Shown here: piece after piece, positions 1 to 9,402 of the stretch | Layout of the letters: every line of letters begins with the position of its first letter | How positions within the stretch are numbered: the first letter of the stretch is position 1 | From: DASSUW01 sp963792385 | GTDB taxonomy: Bacteria; Actinomycetota; Thermoleophilia; Solirubrobacterales; Solirubrobacteraceae | Length of the DNA stretch: 64,000 nt | Reading direction: 5' to 3' | NCBI GenBank assembly: GCA_963792385.1 | Contig: CAWBVZ010000007.1 | Span: 186,001-250,000, forward strand | Notes under the pieces: generated by a model | What the model was told of the DNA's origin: nothing | Seen by the model: only the letters and a program-made list of their open reading frames with translations | Database searches by the model: none | Translations under genes and position numbers: made by a program

Positions 1-1
1 G

Positions 2-679
2 CCCGACTTTCAAGTCACGGTCGTGTCGCTGGTCCCGACGATGCTCGCGCGGCTGCTCGACGCGGGTACGGCGAAGCCGCTGCGGCTGCGCGCCGTGCTG
101 CTCGGCGGCGCGCCGGCCAACCCGGCGCTGCTCATCCGCGCCCGCGACGCCGGCTGGCCGGTCGCCCCGACCTACGGCCTCACGCAGGCGTGCTCGCAGG
201 TGACCGTCGGCGAGATCGGCGACGTCGAGACGTCCGGTCGCGCGCTCCCCGGGCTGCGGGTCACGTTCGCGCCGGACGGCGAGATCCTCGTCGAGGGGCC
301 GACCGTGGCCGGCGGCGGCACGCTGCAGACCGGCGACCTCGGGCGCCTCGACGAGCGCGGGCGGCTGGTCGTGGTCGGCCGCAAGTCCGACACGATCGTC
401 ACGGGCGGGGAGAACGTCGCTCCCGCCGAGGTCGAGGCCGTGCTGCTCGCACATCCGGCGGTCGTCGACGCGGGCGTGTTCGCGCGGCCGCATGACGAGT
501 GGGGCGAGGCGGTCACCGCGCGCGTCGTCCTGCGCCCCGATGCGGAAGCCAGCGAGGACGATCTGCGCACCTGGGCGGCCGACCGGCTCGCGGCCTACAA
601 GGTCCCGAAGGCGGTCGAGATCGCGGATGCGCTCCCGCGCACTGAGTCGGGCAAGCTACGGCGGAGGGAGCTCGCATGA
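2..679 (+). CDS. menE: o-succinylbenzoate-CoA ligase, C-terminal part (cut by window start)
   Basis: An AMP-forming acyl-CoA ligase that enters the window already open, so the N-terminal half is missing. Visible are the region before the adenylate-binding loop (VSLVPTMLARLLD), the loop itself (PTYGLTQACSQV), the TGDLG hinge segment, the GRKSDTIVTGGENVAPAEVE stretch and the C-terminal catalytic lysine in TESGKLRR. The PTMLARLL...APTYGLTQA pattern is typical of MenE, which activates o-succinylbenzoate for menaquinone synthesis in the cytoplasm. Other acyl-CoA synthetases share the fold, so the substrate is inferred. Its stop overlaps the next start (ATGA, 676-679), which suggests translational coupling. 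Confidence 0.8.
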   Translation, partial: PDFQVTVVSLVPTMLARLLDAGTAKPLRLRAVLLGGAPANPALLIRARDAGWPVAPTYGLTQACSQVTVGEIGDVETSGRALPGLRVTFAPDGEILVEGPTVAGGGTLQTGDLGRLDERGRLVVVGRKSDTIVTGGENVAPAEVEAVLLAHPAVVDAGVFARPHDEWGEAVTARVVLRPDAEASEDDLRTWAADRLAAYKVPKAVEIADALPRTESGKLRRRELA

Positions 680-1485
680 CGCGCGCGAGATGGGCCGGCA
701 TCGCGAAGGGCTGGGAGACGTACGCCGACGCGTTCCGCAGCAACACGATGCCGGTGTCGTCGTGGATGGTCGACGCGATCGGGCCGCAACCGGGCCACAC
801 CGTGCTCGACCTCGCCGCCGGCATCGGCGACGTCGGCTTTCTCGCCGCCGAGATGATCGAGCCGGGCGGGACGCTGATCACCTCCGACTTCGTCCCCGAG
901 ATGCTGAGCGCCGCGCAGCGCCGCGCCGAGACGCTCGGCATCCGCAACGTCCGCTTCCGCCAGATCGACGCGCAGACGATGGACCTCGACGCCGCGAGCC
1001 TCGACGGCGTGCTCTGCCGCTGGGGCTACATGCTGATGGACGACCCGGCGGCCGCGCTGCTCCAGACCCGGCGCGTGCTGCGGCCCGGCGGCCATCTCGC
1101 ACTCGCGGCGTGGACGGCCGCCGAGGACAACCCGTGGAGCGCGGTCCCGGTCGAGGTGCTGATCGCCGGCGGCCGCATCGATCCCGAGCCGCCACCCGGG
1201 CCCGGCCAGTTCACGTGGGCGCCCGAGGGCATCATCGCCGAGCACCTCGAAGCCGCCGGCTTCGTCGAGTACGAGGTGGACGCGCTCGAGTTCCCGATCC
1301 GCTACGCGTCGGTGCGCGAGTGGTGGGAGACGACCCAAGCGATGGGTGCGCGGGCGAGCGCGGCGACCGGCGCCGTCGACGCCGAGCTGCTCGAGCAGCT
1401 CGCCGAGGCCGCCGCGCCGTGGACGGCGGCCGACGGCTCGCTCGCGATCCCCGCCAAGACATGGGTCGCCAGCGCGGAGGGCTAA
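676..1485 (+). CDS. class I SAM-dependent methyltransferase
   Basis: A 269-residue protein with a Rossmann methyltransferase core: motif I is VLDLAAGIGDVGF near residues 38-50, followed by an acidic strand (TSDF) and LDGVLCRWGYMLMDD, resembling the UbiE/Methyltransf_11 group. The ATG overlaps the menE stop by 4 nt, so the two are probably co-transcribed. It lacks the YDxMN signature of the menaquinone methyltransferase MenG at its N-terminus, so I do not call it MenG despite the neighbour. The acceptor substrate cannot be read from the sequence. Confidence 0.8.
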   Translation: MTRARWAGIAKGWETYADAFRSNTMPVSSWMVDAIGPQPGHTVLDLAAGIGDVGFLAAEMIEPGGTLITSDFVPEMLSAAQRRAETLGIRNVRFRQIDAQTMDLDAASLDGVLCRWGYMLMDDPAAALLQTRRVLRPGGHLALAAWTAAEDNPWSAVPVEVLIAGGRIDPEPPPGPGQFTWAPEGIIAEHLEAAGFVEYEVDALEFPIRYASVREWWETTQAMGARASAATGAVDAELLEQLAEAAAPWTAADGSLAIPAKTWVASAEG

Positions 1486-1497
1486 CCTTCCGCGTCC

Positions 1498-2487
1498 ATG
1501 TATTACGACAACGACGCCGACCTGGACCTGCTCCAGGGCAAGACCGTGGCAATCCTCGGCTACGGCTCCCAGGGCCACGCCCACTCGCTCAACCTCAAGG
1601 ACTCCGGCATCGACGTCGTGGTCGGGCTGCGCCCGGACTCGGCCTCGGTCGAGCAGGCGCGCTCGAACGGCCTCGAGGTCACCGACGTGCCGGAGGCCGC
1701 CTCGCGCGGCGACCTCGTGATGGTGCTGCTCCCCGACGAGAAGCACGGCGAGGTGTGGCGCGAGCAGATCCGCGACGGCATCGCGCCCGGCAACACGCTG
1801 CTGTTCGGGCACGGGTTCTCCGTGCACTACGGCGAGGTCGAGCCGCCGCCTGAGGTCGACGTCGCGCTGATCGCCCCGAAGGGTCCCGGCCACCTCGTGC
1901 GCCGCCAGTTCCTCGAGGGCAGCGGCGTGCCCGCCCTTGTCGCGATCCACCAGAACGCGTCCGGCGAGGCGCTGCCGCTCGCGCTCGCCTACGCGAAGGG
2001 GATCGGCGCGACGCGCGGCGGCGTGATCGAGACGACGTTCAAGGACGAGACCGAAACCGACCTGTTCGGTGAGCAGGCCGTGCTGTGCGGCGGCGTGTCC
2101 GAGCTCGTGCAAGCCGGTTACGAGACGCTCGTGGACGCAGGCTACGACCCCAAGCTGGCGTACTTCGAGTGCCTGCACGAGCTGAAGCTGATCGTCGACC
2201 TGATGTACGAGAAGGGCATCACCGGGATGCGTTTCTCGATCTCCAACACGGCCGAGTACGGCGACCTGACGCGCGGCAAGCGGATCATCTCCGAGACCAC
2301 GCGCCAGGCGATGAAGGACGTGCTCGGCGAGATCCAGTCAGGCGAGTTCGCGCGCGAGTGGATCGCCGAGAACCGCGCCGGCCAAGAGAACTTCAAGCGC
2401 ATGCGCGAGGAGCAGGCCGGCCACCAGATCGAGCGCGAGGGCAAGGAGCTGCGCTCGATGATGGACTGGATCGAGACCGAGTTCTGA
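1498..2487 (+). CDS. ilvC: ketol-acid reductoisomerase, class I
   Basis: A 329-residue enzyme of the second shared step of valine, leucine and isoleucine synthesis. It isomerises and reduces acetolactate or acetohydroxybutyrate with NAD(P)H and Mg2+. The N-terminal Rossmann fingerprint is VAILGYGSQGHAHSLNL (residues ~18-34). The knotted helical domain keeps the acidic metal ligands (DETETDLFGEQ) and the ECLHELKLIVDL segment. Length fits class I. There are only 12 nt after the methyltransferase stop and no clear Shine-Dalgarno, so the start rests on the family N-terminus. Other branched-chain genes lie 24-41 kb further on, not adjacent; ilvB/ilvN are not in the window. Confidence 0.97.
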   Translation: MYYDNDADLDLLQGKTVAILGYGSQGHAHSLNLKDSGIDVVVGLRPDSASVEQARSNGLEVTDVPEAASRGDLVMVLLPDEKHGEVWREQIRDGIAPGNTLLFGHGFSVHYGEVEPPPEVDVALIAPKGPGHLVRRQFLEGSGVPALVAIHQNASGEALPLALAYAKGIGATRGGVIETTFKDETETDLFGEQAVLCGGVSELVQAGYETLVDAGYDPKLAYFECLHELKLIVDLMYEKGITGMRFSISNTAEYGDLTRGKRIISETTRQAMKDVLGEIQSGEFAREWIAENRAGQENFKRMREEQAGHQIEREGKELRSMMDWIETEF

Positions 2488-2492
2488 GCGCC

Positions 2493-3002
<510 letters not shown>

Positions 3003-3063
3003 ATCGGCGCAGCCGCCGTACTAACCTGCGGCGCACCTCCCCACGAGTCGAAGGCCTCCCTGC

Positions 3064-4236
3064 ATGACGCCCAATCCGTTCACCAAGCAGTACCTGATGA
3101 CCGCCGGGCCGACGCCCGTCCCGCCCGCCGTCTCGCAGGCGATGGCCGCGCCGATGCTCTACCACCGCGCGCCCGCCTTCGACGAGGTGTACGAGCGCGT
3201 GCTGGCCAAGCTGCCGTCCGTCTTCCGCACGCAGAACGACGTGCTCGCGTTCGCCGCGAGCGGCTCGGGTGCGCTGGAGTCGGCGTTCGCGAACCTCGTG
3301 CGCCCCGGTGACCGGGTCCTCGTGTGCTCCGCCGGCAAGTTCGGCGAGCGCTGGATCGGCCTCGGCGAGGCATACGGCGCCGACCAGGTCCGCTACGAGC
3401 CGGGCTGGGGCGCGCGCCTGGATCCGGCCGCGATCGACAGGCTGCTGACCGAGAACGAGGGCATCGAGGTCGCGTTCGCGACGCTCAGCGAGACCTCCAC
3501 CGGCGTCGTCCACGACATCGAGGCGATCGCCGAGGTGGCCAAGCGCCACGGCGTCATCCTCGCCGTCGACGCCGTCTCCGGCCTCGGCGCTGCCGAGCTG
3601 CGCCAGGACGACTGGGGCGTCGATGTCGTCGTCGCCGGCTCGCAGAAGGCCCTGATGTGCCCGCCCGGGCTCGCGTTCGCGTCGGTGTCCGCGCGTGCGC
3701 TCGAGTACGCCGATTCCCGCCCCGGCGGCCGCTTCTACTTCGACTGGGGCAAGACCGCCAAGAGCCAGCGCAAGGGCGCGAGCCCGTTCACGCCCGCCGT
3801 GTCGCTGTTCCTCGGGCTCGACGTCGCGCTCGGCCTGATCGAGGAGGAGGGCCTGGAAGACGTGCTCGCGCGCCACCAGATCCTCGCCCGCGCCACCCGC
3901 GCCGGCACCGCCGCGATCGGCCTCGAGCTGTTCGGCGACCCCGACGAGCGCTCCACCGTCGTCACCGCCGTCGAGCTGCCGGACGACATCGACGGCGGCA
4001 AGGTCCCGGGCGCGCTGCGCAAGCTCGGCATCACGGCCAACGGCGGCCAGGACCACCTCAAGGGCCGCATCCTGCGGATCGCCCACTGCGGCTACTTCGG
4101 CGCCTTCGACATCGTCACCTCGCTCTCCGGCCTGGAGATGGTGCTGCAGCAGCTCGGGCGCGACGTCGAGCACGGCGCGGCCGCCGGCGCCGCCCAGAAG
4201 GTGTTCCTCGAGGCCGGCGTCCCCGCCGCGGCGTGA
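3064..4236 (+). CDS. class V aminotransferase, probably phosphoserine/alanine-glyoxylate type
   Basis: A 390-residue fold-type I PLP enzyme. The N-terminal LMTAGPTPVPPAV is typical of the alanine-glyoxylate/serine-pyruvate group; the Schiff-base lysine is K195 in AGSQKALMCPPG, and D169 in AVDAVSG is the pyridine-nitrogen aspartate. It overlaps serA by 4 nt, so the likely role is transamination of 3-phosphohydroxypyruvate in place of a classical SerC, or a serine/glyoxylate exchange. The coupling to serA supports the first. The sequence alone does not fix the substrate. Confidence 0.85.
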   Translation: MTPNPFTKQYLMTAGPTPVPPAVSQAMAAPMLYHRAPAFDEVYERVLAKLPSVFRTQNDVLAFAASGSGALESAFANLVRPGDRVLVCSAGKFGERWIGLGEAYGADQVRYEPGWGARLDPAAIDRLLTENEGIEVAFATLSETSTGVVHDIEAIAEVAKRHGVILAVDAVSGLGAAELRQDDWGVDVVVAGSQKALMCPPGLAFASVSARALEYADSRPGGRFYFDWGKTAKSQRKGASPFTPAVSLFLGLDVALGLIEEEGLEDVLARHQILARATRAGTAAIGLELFGDPDERSTVVTAVELPDDIDGGKVPGALRKLGITANGGQDHLKGRILRIAHCGYFGAFDIVTSLSGLEMVLQQLGRDVEHGAAAGAAQKVFLEAGVPAAA

Positions 4237-5873
4237 GTGCCCCAGAGCTGACCGCGCCCTATCGCATCCTCGTCGCCGAGGCGATCGCCGACTCCGGCGT
4301 CGAGATGCTGCGCGAGCGCTTCGACGTCGACGTCGGCGTCGGCTGGAGCGCCGAGGAGCTGGCGGACCGGATCGGCGCCTACGACGGGATCCTGATCCGC
4401 TCGGCGACGAAGCTGACGGCCGACCTGATCGCGCGCGGCGAGAAGCTGAAGGTGATCGGCCGCGCCGGGGTCGGCGTCGACAACGTGGACGTCGACGCGG
4501 CCACCAAGCGCGGCATCATCGTCGCCAACGCGCCGCAGTCGAACGTGATCACGGCCGCCGAACACACCGTCGCGCTGATGCTCGCGCTCGCGCGCAACGT
4601 CCCGCAGGCGCACTCGGCGCTCACCGACGGCCGCTGGGAGCGCTCCAAGTGGGGCGGCGTCGAGGTCTACGACAAGACGCTCGGGCTGCTCGGCTTCGGC
4701 CGCATCGGCCAGCTCGTCGCCGCCCGCGCGCAGGGGTTCGGCATGCACGTCGTCGCGTTCGACCCGTTCGTCTCGGCCGCCCGCTTCCGCGAGCTGGGCG
4801 CCGAGAAGGCGGAGTCCTCCGACGAGCTGTACGCGCAAGCGGACTTCATCTCGATCCACCTGCCGAAGACGGCCGAGACGGTGCGCTGGCTCGACGCCGA
4901 GGCGCTCGCCAAGTGCCGCGACGGCGTGCGCATCATCAACTGCGCGCGCGGCGAGCTGGTCGACGACGACGCGCTCAAGGCGGCGCTCGACTCCGGGAAG
5001 GTCGCGGGCGTCGCGCTCGACGTCTTCACGCACGAGCCGGTCACCGACCACCCGCTGTTCGGCTACTCCAACGTCGTCGTCACGCCGCACCTCGCGGCCT
5101 CGACGACCGAGGCGCAGGACCGCGCCGGCGTGCAGACGGCCGAGCAGGTCGTGGCTGCGCTCACCGGCGGCGTCGTGTCGACGGCCGTCAACATCCCGGC
5201 CGTGAGCGCGGAGGACATGGACGTGCTCGGCCCGTTCCTGCCGCTCGCGCGCGGGCTCGGGCGCGTCGGGATGGCGCTCGCGGAGTCGTCGAGCGTCGAC
5301 CGGATCGAGATCGAGTTCCTCGGCCGGATCGCCGAGCGCGACACGCGCCTGCTCACCCTGGCCGTCCTCAACGGCCTGCTCGCCGGTCACACCGATGAGG
5401 AGGTCAACCTCGTCAACGCGCCGTCGCTGGCCGAGGAGCGCGGCATCCAGATCTCGGAGCGCCGCGAGGCCGTGGCGCGCGACTTCACCGACCTCGTGCG
5501 CGTGACCGTCGTCTGCGGCGGCGACCGCACGCGCGTGGTCGGGACGACGCTCGGCCAGCAGCACCGCCCGCACCTGCTCGAGGCGTGGGGCGGTCGCTTC
5601 AACCTGCAGATGGACGAAGGCCACCTGGCGCTGTTCCGCTACCAGGACGTGCCGGGGATGGTCGGCCGCGTCGGGACGGCGTTCGGCCAACACGGCGTGA
5701 ACATCTCCGCCGCCGCGGTGGGCCGCCAGCCGCCCGGCGACGACGAGGGGAGGCGCTCCGAGCTCGCGGTGATGGCGATCACCACCGACGCGCCGGTGCC
5801 GCACGAGGTCATCGACGAGATCGTCGCGCTCGACGGTTTCATCGCCGGGCGCTCAGTGTCTCTGAGCGGTTAG
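4233..5873 (+). CDS. serA: D-3-phosphoglycerate dehydrogenase
   Basis: A 546-residue long-form SerA catalysing the NAD-dependent first step of serine synthesis. The GTG start at 4233 overlaps the aminotransferase stop (GTGA); the open frame extends upstream, but this start gives the family N-terminus (YRILVAEAIADSG). Visible are the nucleotide fold (LGLLGFGRIGQLVAAR), catalytic Arg in NCARGELVDD, Glu in DVFTHEPVTDHPLF and His in VTPHLAAST, then an intervening domain and a C-terminal ACT domain beginning near MDEGHLALFRYQDVPGMVG. The ACT domain implies allosteric control, usually by serine. Confidence 0.96.
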   Translation: MSAPELTAPYRILVAEAIADSGVEMLRERFDVDVGVGWSAEELADRIGAYDGILIRSATKLTADLIARGEKLKVIGRAGVGVDNVDVDAATKRGIIVANAPQSNVITAAEHTVALMLALARNVPQAHSALTDGRWERSKWGGVEVYDKTLGLLGFGRIGQLVAARAQGFGMHVVAFDPFVSAARFRELGAEKAESSDELYAQADFISIHLPKTAETVRWLDAEALAKCRDGVRIINCARGELVDDDALKAALDSGKVAGVALDVFTHEPVTDHPLFGYSNVVVTPHLAASTTEAQDRAGVQTAEQVVAALTGGVVSTAVNIPAVSAEDMDVLGPFLPLARGLGRVGMALAESSSVDRIEIEFLGRIAERDTRLLTLAVLNGLLAGHTDEEVNLVNAPSLAEERGIQISERREAVARDFTDLVRVTVVCGGDRTRVVGTTLGQQHRPHLLEAWGGRFNLQMDEGHLALFRYQDVPGMVGRVGTAFGQHGVNISAAAVGRQPPGDDEGRRSELAVMAITTDAPVPHEVIDEIVALDGFIAGRSVSLSG

Positions 5874-6010
5874 CGGACGACGGATTCGAGCGCGCCGAGG
5901 GCGCGGGCGGTGCCGCGGAGGCTCACGTAGAGCACGAGCAGGCCGCTGGTGAGCAGCAACTCCCCGGTGCCCTCGCGTCGTGCAGTGGCAAGTGCGGTCA
6001 TGGCAGTCAC
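5870..6010 (-). CDS. possible small membrane protein (46 aa)
   Basis: A short leftward frame starting with GTG at 6010, preceded by GGAGG with an 8-nt gap, and ending in TAA that overlaps the serA stop on the other strand. The peptide has a basic N-terminus, a hydrophobic middle (ELLLTSGLLVLYVSL) and a basic tail. Codon third positions are mostly G/C, as in real genes here. An inner ATG at 6001 would give 43 residues. No family is recognised; it may be a chance frame. Confidence 0.35.
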   Translation of the reverse strand: MTAMTALATARREGTGELLLTSGLLVLYVSLRGTARALGALESVVR

Positions 6011-6122
6011 AGTAGCCGCCTCCATCGATCAGTCGAATGGACCGGTGTCCACTATGCGCGGCCGGGCGCTGGACCGTGTGTCGATTCGGTAGCTGGAGCC
6101 GCCGCCGCCGCGCGAGTGCGGT

Positions 6123-7586
6123 TCAGGCGCGGCGGAAGCTGGGGAGGCCCGGGATGCCGAGCCGCTCCGACGCTGCGAGGCCTGCCACCCACGACGGGCT
6201 GCCGGTGGTCGGCGTCACGATCCGCTCGAGCGCCTCCACGACCTTGGGGTCATAGCCGGTGCCGGCCTCCTCGCGCAGCAGCGCGAGCGCGCGCTCGGCC
6301 GGCCAGGCAGGGCGGTACACGCGGTCGGACACGAGCGCGTCGTAGACGTCGCAGGCGGCGAGGATCCGGGTCTCGAGCGAGAGGTCGCAGCCCTGTAGCC
6401 CGCGCGGGTAGCCGGTGCCGTCGAGCCGCTCGTGGTGGTCGGACACGAGGCGCCGGACCGTGTCCGGGAAGCCGCCGAGCTCCTCCAGCAGTCGCCGCCC
6501 GGCGTCCGGGTGGCGGCGGATCTCGGCGAACTCCTCGTCGTCGAGCGGGCCCGGCTTCTGGAGGATCTCCAGCGGCACCGACAGCTTGCCGATGTCGTGC
6601 AGCAGGCCGCCGACGGCGAGGTCACGGCGCAGCGCGGCGGGCAGTTTGAGCTCCTCGCCGACGCGGGCGGCGAGCAGCGCGACGCGGCGTGTGTGCTCGG
6701 CGGTCGAGCTGTCGCGCTCGATCAGCCGCACGAGCAGCGCGCGCACGCGCGGGCCGAGGAAGGCCTCCGAGGTGGCGACCAGCTCGGTCGCCGTCAGGTC
6801 GCCCACGAGCGGCCGCGAGGCGCCGCCGCGCGCAAGGTCGAGCACGGTCGGGATGCCGATCATCGCGATCCCGCCGAGCTCCATCGCGTGGCCGCCGTAG
6901 AACGCTGCGGTGCCAAAGCCGATCTCGAGCTGGGCGTACAGCGACACGCCAAGCCACGTGCAGCCGGCCACCACGAGCAGGTCGGCGGGACGGCGGGTGA
7001 GTGCGTGCGTGCGAACCGACCGGTGCACGAGCACGGCGAGGCAGAGCAGGCCGAAGACGAGCAGCACCCTCGCCGGCAGGCTCCCGGACTGCGGAACCGA
7101 GGGGACGAGCGCAGGCTTGGCCAGCGCGAGCGCGCCGAGCGACAGCACGCCGATCGCGAGCACGGCCTGGAGGACGAGCAGCGGTGCAATCCGGCGCGGC
7201 TGCCGCAGCCCGGGAAGCGCGGTGAGCGCGAGCAGCCCGGCGCCGACCGGCAGCGAGATGCCGCCCGCCAGCGCGATCACGCCGTTCATCCCGACCACGA
7301 CGCCGGGCGTGGCGAACCCATGTACGGCCAGCAGCGCGGTGGTGGTGGAGAACGCGGTGCCGAGCAGGATCGCGCGGCCGTCACGCGCCCGCACGCCGGC
7401 GAGCGTGAGCCCGACCGCCACCACCGCGGCGGTGCCCGCGGCCAGCAGCACGGGCCAGAAGTGCGCCTCGGGCGTCAGGTCGACCGGCGTCTTGCCGTAG
7501 AACGCCAGCGCGAACAGGGGCACGGCCGCGGCAAAGGCCGCGAGGAGGTGACCGGTACCGATCCGGTGGTGCCATCTGCCGCGCAT
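6123..7586 (-). CDS. membrane-bound HD-GYP domain protein
   Basis: A 487-residue protein with about seven hydrophobic segments in residues 10-250 and a C-terminal HD-GYP domain from about residue 280. The HD pair is in LLHDIGK (residues 329-334), and the extended motif HHERLDGTGYP (384-394) is intact, so the metal site should be active as a cyclic-di-GMP phosphodiesterase. The N-terminal part is an unassigned sensor-like membrane module. It lies 53 nt downstream of potC in the same direction and may be read from the polyamine operon or from its own promoter. No GGDEF domain is present. Confidence 0.88.
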   Translation of the reverse strand: MRGRWHHRIGTGHLLAAFAAAVPLFALAFYGKTPVDLTPEAHFWPVLLAAGTAAVVAVGLTLAGVRARDGRAILLGTAFSTTTALLAVHGFATPGVVVGMNGVIALAGGISLPVGAGLLALTALPGLRQPRRIAPLLVLQAVLAIGVLSLGALALAKPALVPSVPQSGSLPARVLLVFGLLCLAVLVHRSVRTHALTRRPADLLVVAGCTWLGVSLYAQLEIGFGTAAFYGGHAMELGGIAMIGIPTVLDLARGGASRPLVGDLTATELVATSEAFLGPRVRALLVRLIERDSSTAEHTRRVALLAARVGEELKLPAALRRDLAVGGLLHDIGKLSVPLEILQKPGPLDDEEFAEIRRHPDAGRRLLEELGGFPDTVRRLVSDHHERLDGTGYPRGLQGCDLSLETRILAACDVYDALVSDRVYRPAWPAERALALLREEAGTGYDPKVVEALERIVTPTTGSPSWVAGLAASERLGIPGLPSFRRA

Positions 7587-7639
7587 CCCAAGGGGTATCG
7601 GCCCGAACGCGACTATTTTTGAGCAATACGTGCCTCCAG

Positions 7640-8524
7640 CTAAGCGGCGACCGTCTGGCGGGCGGCGTCACGCCGCGCCAGGCGCCGCTGGAGCATCACG
7701 TTCAGCGCCATCAGCACGAGCACGATCAGCAGCAGGGCGGTCGCGAGCACGTTGACCGCGGGCGGCACGCCCTGGCGGGTCGCCCCGAAGATGAACAGCG
7801 GGAACGTGATCGTCTGGCCGGCGTTGAAGCTCGTGATCACGTAGTCGTCGACCGAGATCGCGGCGGCGAGCAAGGCGGCGGCCGCCACGCCCGGCGCGAT
7901 CATCGGCAGCGTGACCTTGCGGAACGTGACCCACTCGGTCGCGCCGAGGTCCATCGCCGCCTCCTCGATGTGACGGTCCATCCCCTCGAGTCGCGCCTTC
8001 ACGGTCACCACCACGTAGGAGACCGTGAACATCACGTGCGCGATCACGATCGTCGCGAAGCCGGTGTTGACCGCCATCGTCAGGAACAGCGCCAGCAGCG
8101 CGGCGCCGATCACCACCTCGGGCGTCGACAGCGGCAGGAACACGAAGAAGTCGACGGTCGAGCGCCCGCGGAACCCGTACCGCACGAGCGCCATCGCCAT
8201 GAACGTGCCGAGCACCGTCGCGATCACCGTCGAGATGAGGGCGATCGCGAACGAGTTCTTCATCGCGAGCGCGAGGTCGGGGTTCGCGAACGGGTGCGCC
8301 CAGTGTTCGAGCGTGAAGCCCTGCCATGTGAAGTTGAAGCGGCCCTTCGGGTCGTTGAAGGAGAACGCCACGATCACGAAGATCGGGATGAACAGGTAGA
8401 GCAGCGCGAGCGCCGACCAGATGCCGAGCGCCCACGAGCGCGCGTTGTCCACGCGCCGGGCCCCGGAAGACGGGCTTTCGACGACGCCGAGCTCGGCAAC
8501 CCCCGGCGGGGCTTCGACGGCCAT
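7640..8524 (-). CDS. potC: spermidine/putrescine ABC transporter permease
   Basis: A 294-residue inner-membrane permease of the PotC type with about six hydrophobic segments. The first is ALALLYLFIPIFVIVAFSFN, followed by the family element FSFNDPKG and the EAA loop (EEAAMDLGATEWVTFRKVTLP), which docks on the ATPase. Its start shares one base with the potB stop, so the two permeases are translationally coupled. Together with PotA, PotB and PotD it makes a complete polyamine importer. The C-terminal tail is basic. Confidence 0.9.
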   Translation of the reverse strand: MAVEAPPGVAELGVVESPSSGARRVDNARSWALGIWSALALLYLFIPIFVIVAFSFNDPKGRFNFTWQGFTLEHWAHPFANPDLALAMKNSFAIALISTVIATVLGTFMAMALVRYGFRGRSTVDFFVFLPLSTPEVVIGAALLALFLTMAVNTGFATIVIAHVMFTVSYVVVTVKARLEGMDRHIEEAAMDLGATEWVTFRKVTLPMIAPGVAAAALLAAAISVDDYVITSFNAGQTITFPLFIFGATRQGVPPAVNVLATALLLIVLVLMALNVMLQRRLARRDAARQTVAA

Positions 8525-9396
8525 CAGATCGCCGCCTCGGTGAGGTTCCGCGCGCCCAGCACCCGCGCGTACAGGAAGATCCCGATCAGGATGAACGACA
8601 TCAGGATGAACGACAGCGCCGCCGCCTGCGGGTAGTCCTGGATCACCAGGTACTTGTTCTGGATGACGTTGCCGATCATGTACTCGCGCGGCGTCCCGAG
8701 CAGCGCGGCGTTGATGAAGTCACCGCACGCCGGGATGAATGTCAGCAGCGACCCGGCGAAGATCCCCGGCAGCGCCAGCGGCAGCGTGATCTTGCGGAAC
8801 GCCGTCGCGCGGCTCGCGTAGAGGTCGGTCGCCGCCTCGATCAGCCGCCGGTCGATCTTGTCGAGCGACACGTACAGCGGCAGCGCCATGAACGGCAGGA
8901 AGTTGTAGGTGATGCCGGCGATCACCGCCGTGCGCGTCGCCAGTACCCGCCCGTCATCGCCGACGAGGCCGACCTTGCGCAGCGTGTCGACCACGAACCC
9001 CTCGTCGGACAGGATCAGCTGCCAGCTCACGGTCCGCAGGACGTACGAGACGAAGAACGGCAGGATGATCAGCAGCAGCATGAAGTTCTTCCATCGCCCC
9101 GCCTTGAAGGCGATGAAGTAGGCCAGCGGGAAGGCGATCACGAACGTGAGCAGGGTCGCCGTCGCCGCGTAGCCGATCGACCGCAGGAACTGCTCGTGGT
9201 ACTCGCTGATCGCGTCCGCGTAGTTGCTGAACGCCCAGTCGAAGATGTAGCCGGTCTCCGGGTCGCCCGTCTGGAGCGAGACGTTGACCTGGTTGACCAG
9301 CGGGATCGCGAAGAACACCACCAGCCACAGCAAGCCGGGCCCCAGGAAGATCCAGGGCATGAGCCGCCGGCGCCGCTGCAGCGAGAGGCGGAGCAT
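8524..9396 (-). CDS. potB: spermidine/putrescine ABC transporter permease
   Basis: A 290-residue permease with six predicted membrane spans. A basic N-terminus (LQRRRRL) precedes the first span; LAYFIAF and the ILPFFVSYVLRTVSWQLIL segment follow the PotB/PotH pattern, and the EAA loop reads EAATDLYASRATAFRKITLP. It lies 6 nt after potD. Order in the transcript is aldehyde dehydrogenase, potA, potD, potB, potC. Substrate class is inferred from the family and from PotD next door. Confidence 0.9.
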   Translation of the reverse strand: MLRLSLQRRRRLMPWIFLGPGLLWLVVFFAIPLVNQVNVSLQTGDPETGYIFDWAFSNYADAISEYHEQFLRSIGYAATATLLTFVIAFPLAYFIAFKAGRWKNFMLLLIILPFFVSYVLRTVSWQLILSDEGFVVDTLRKVGLVGDDGRVLATRTAVIAGITYNFLPFMALPLYVSLDKIDRRLIEAATDLYASRATAFRKITLPLALPGIFAGSLLTFIPACGDFINAALLGTPREYMIGNVIQNKYLVIQDYPQAAALSFILMSFILIGIFLYARVLGARNLTEAAI

Positions 9397-9402
9397 TGGG
9401 GA

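Noticed and set aside
595..2178. A 527-codon open frame on the minus strand opposite the methyltransferase and ilvC.
   Set aside because: It is a high-GC shadow: rich in Arg, Ala, Gly, Val and His with no domain, and the plus strand carries clear conserved proteins. Many similar frames across the window were left out for the same reason.
6031..6050. TGGAC-CGGT-GTCCA inverted repeat between the small frame and the HD-GYP gene.
   Set aside because: Only 5-bp arms, beyond the 3' end of the HD-GYP gene, and no promoter or second copy; too weak to list as a site.
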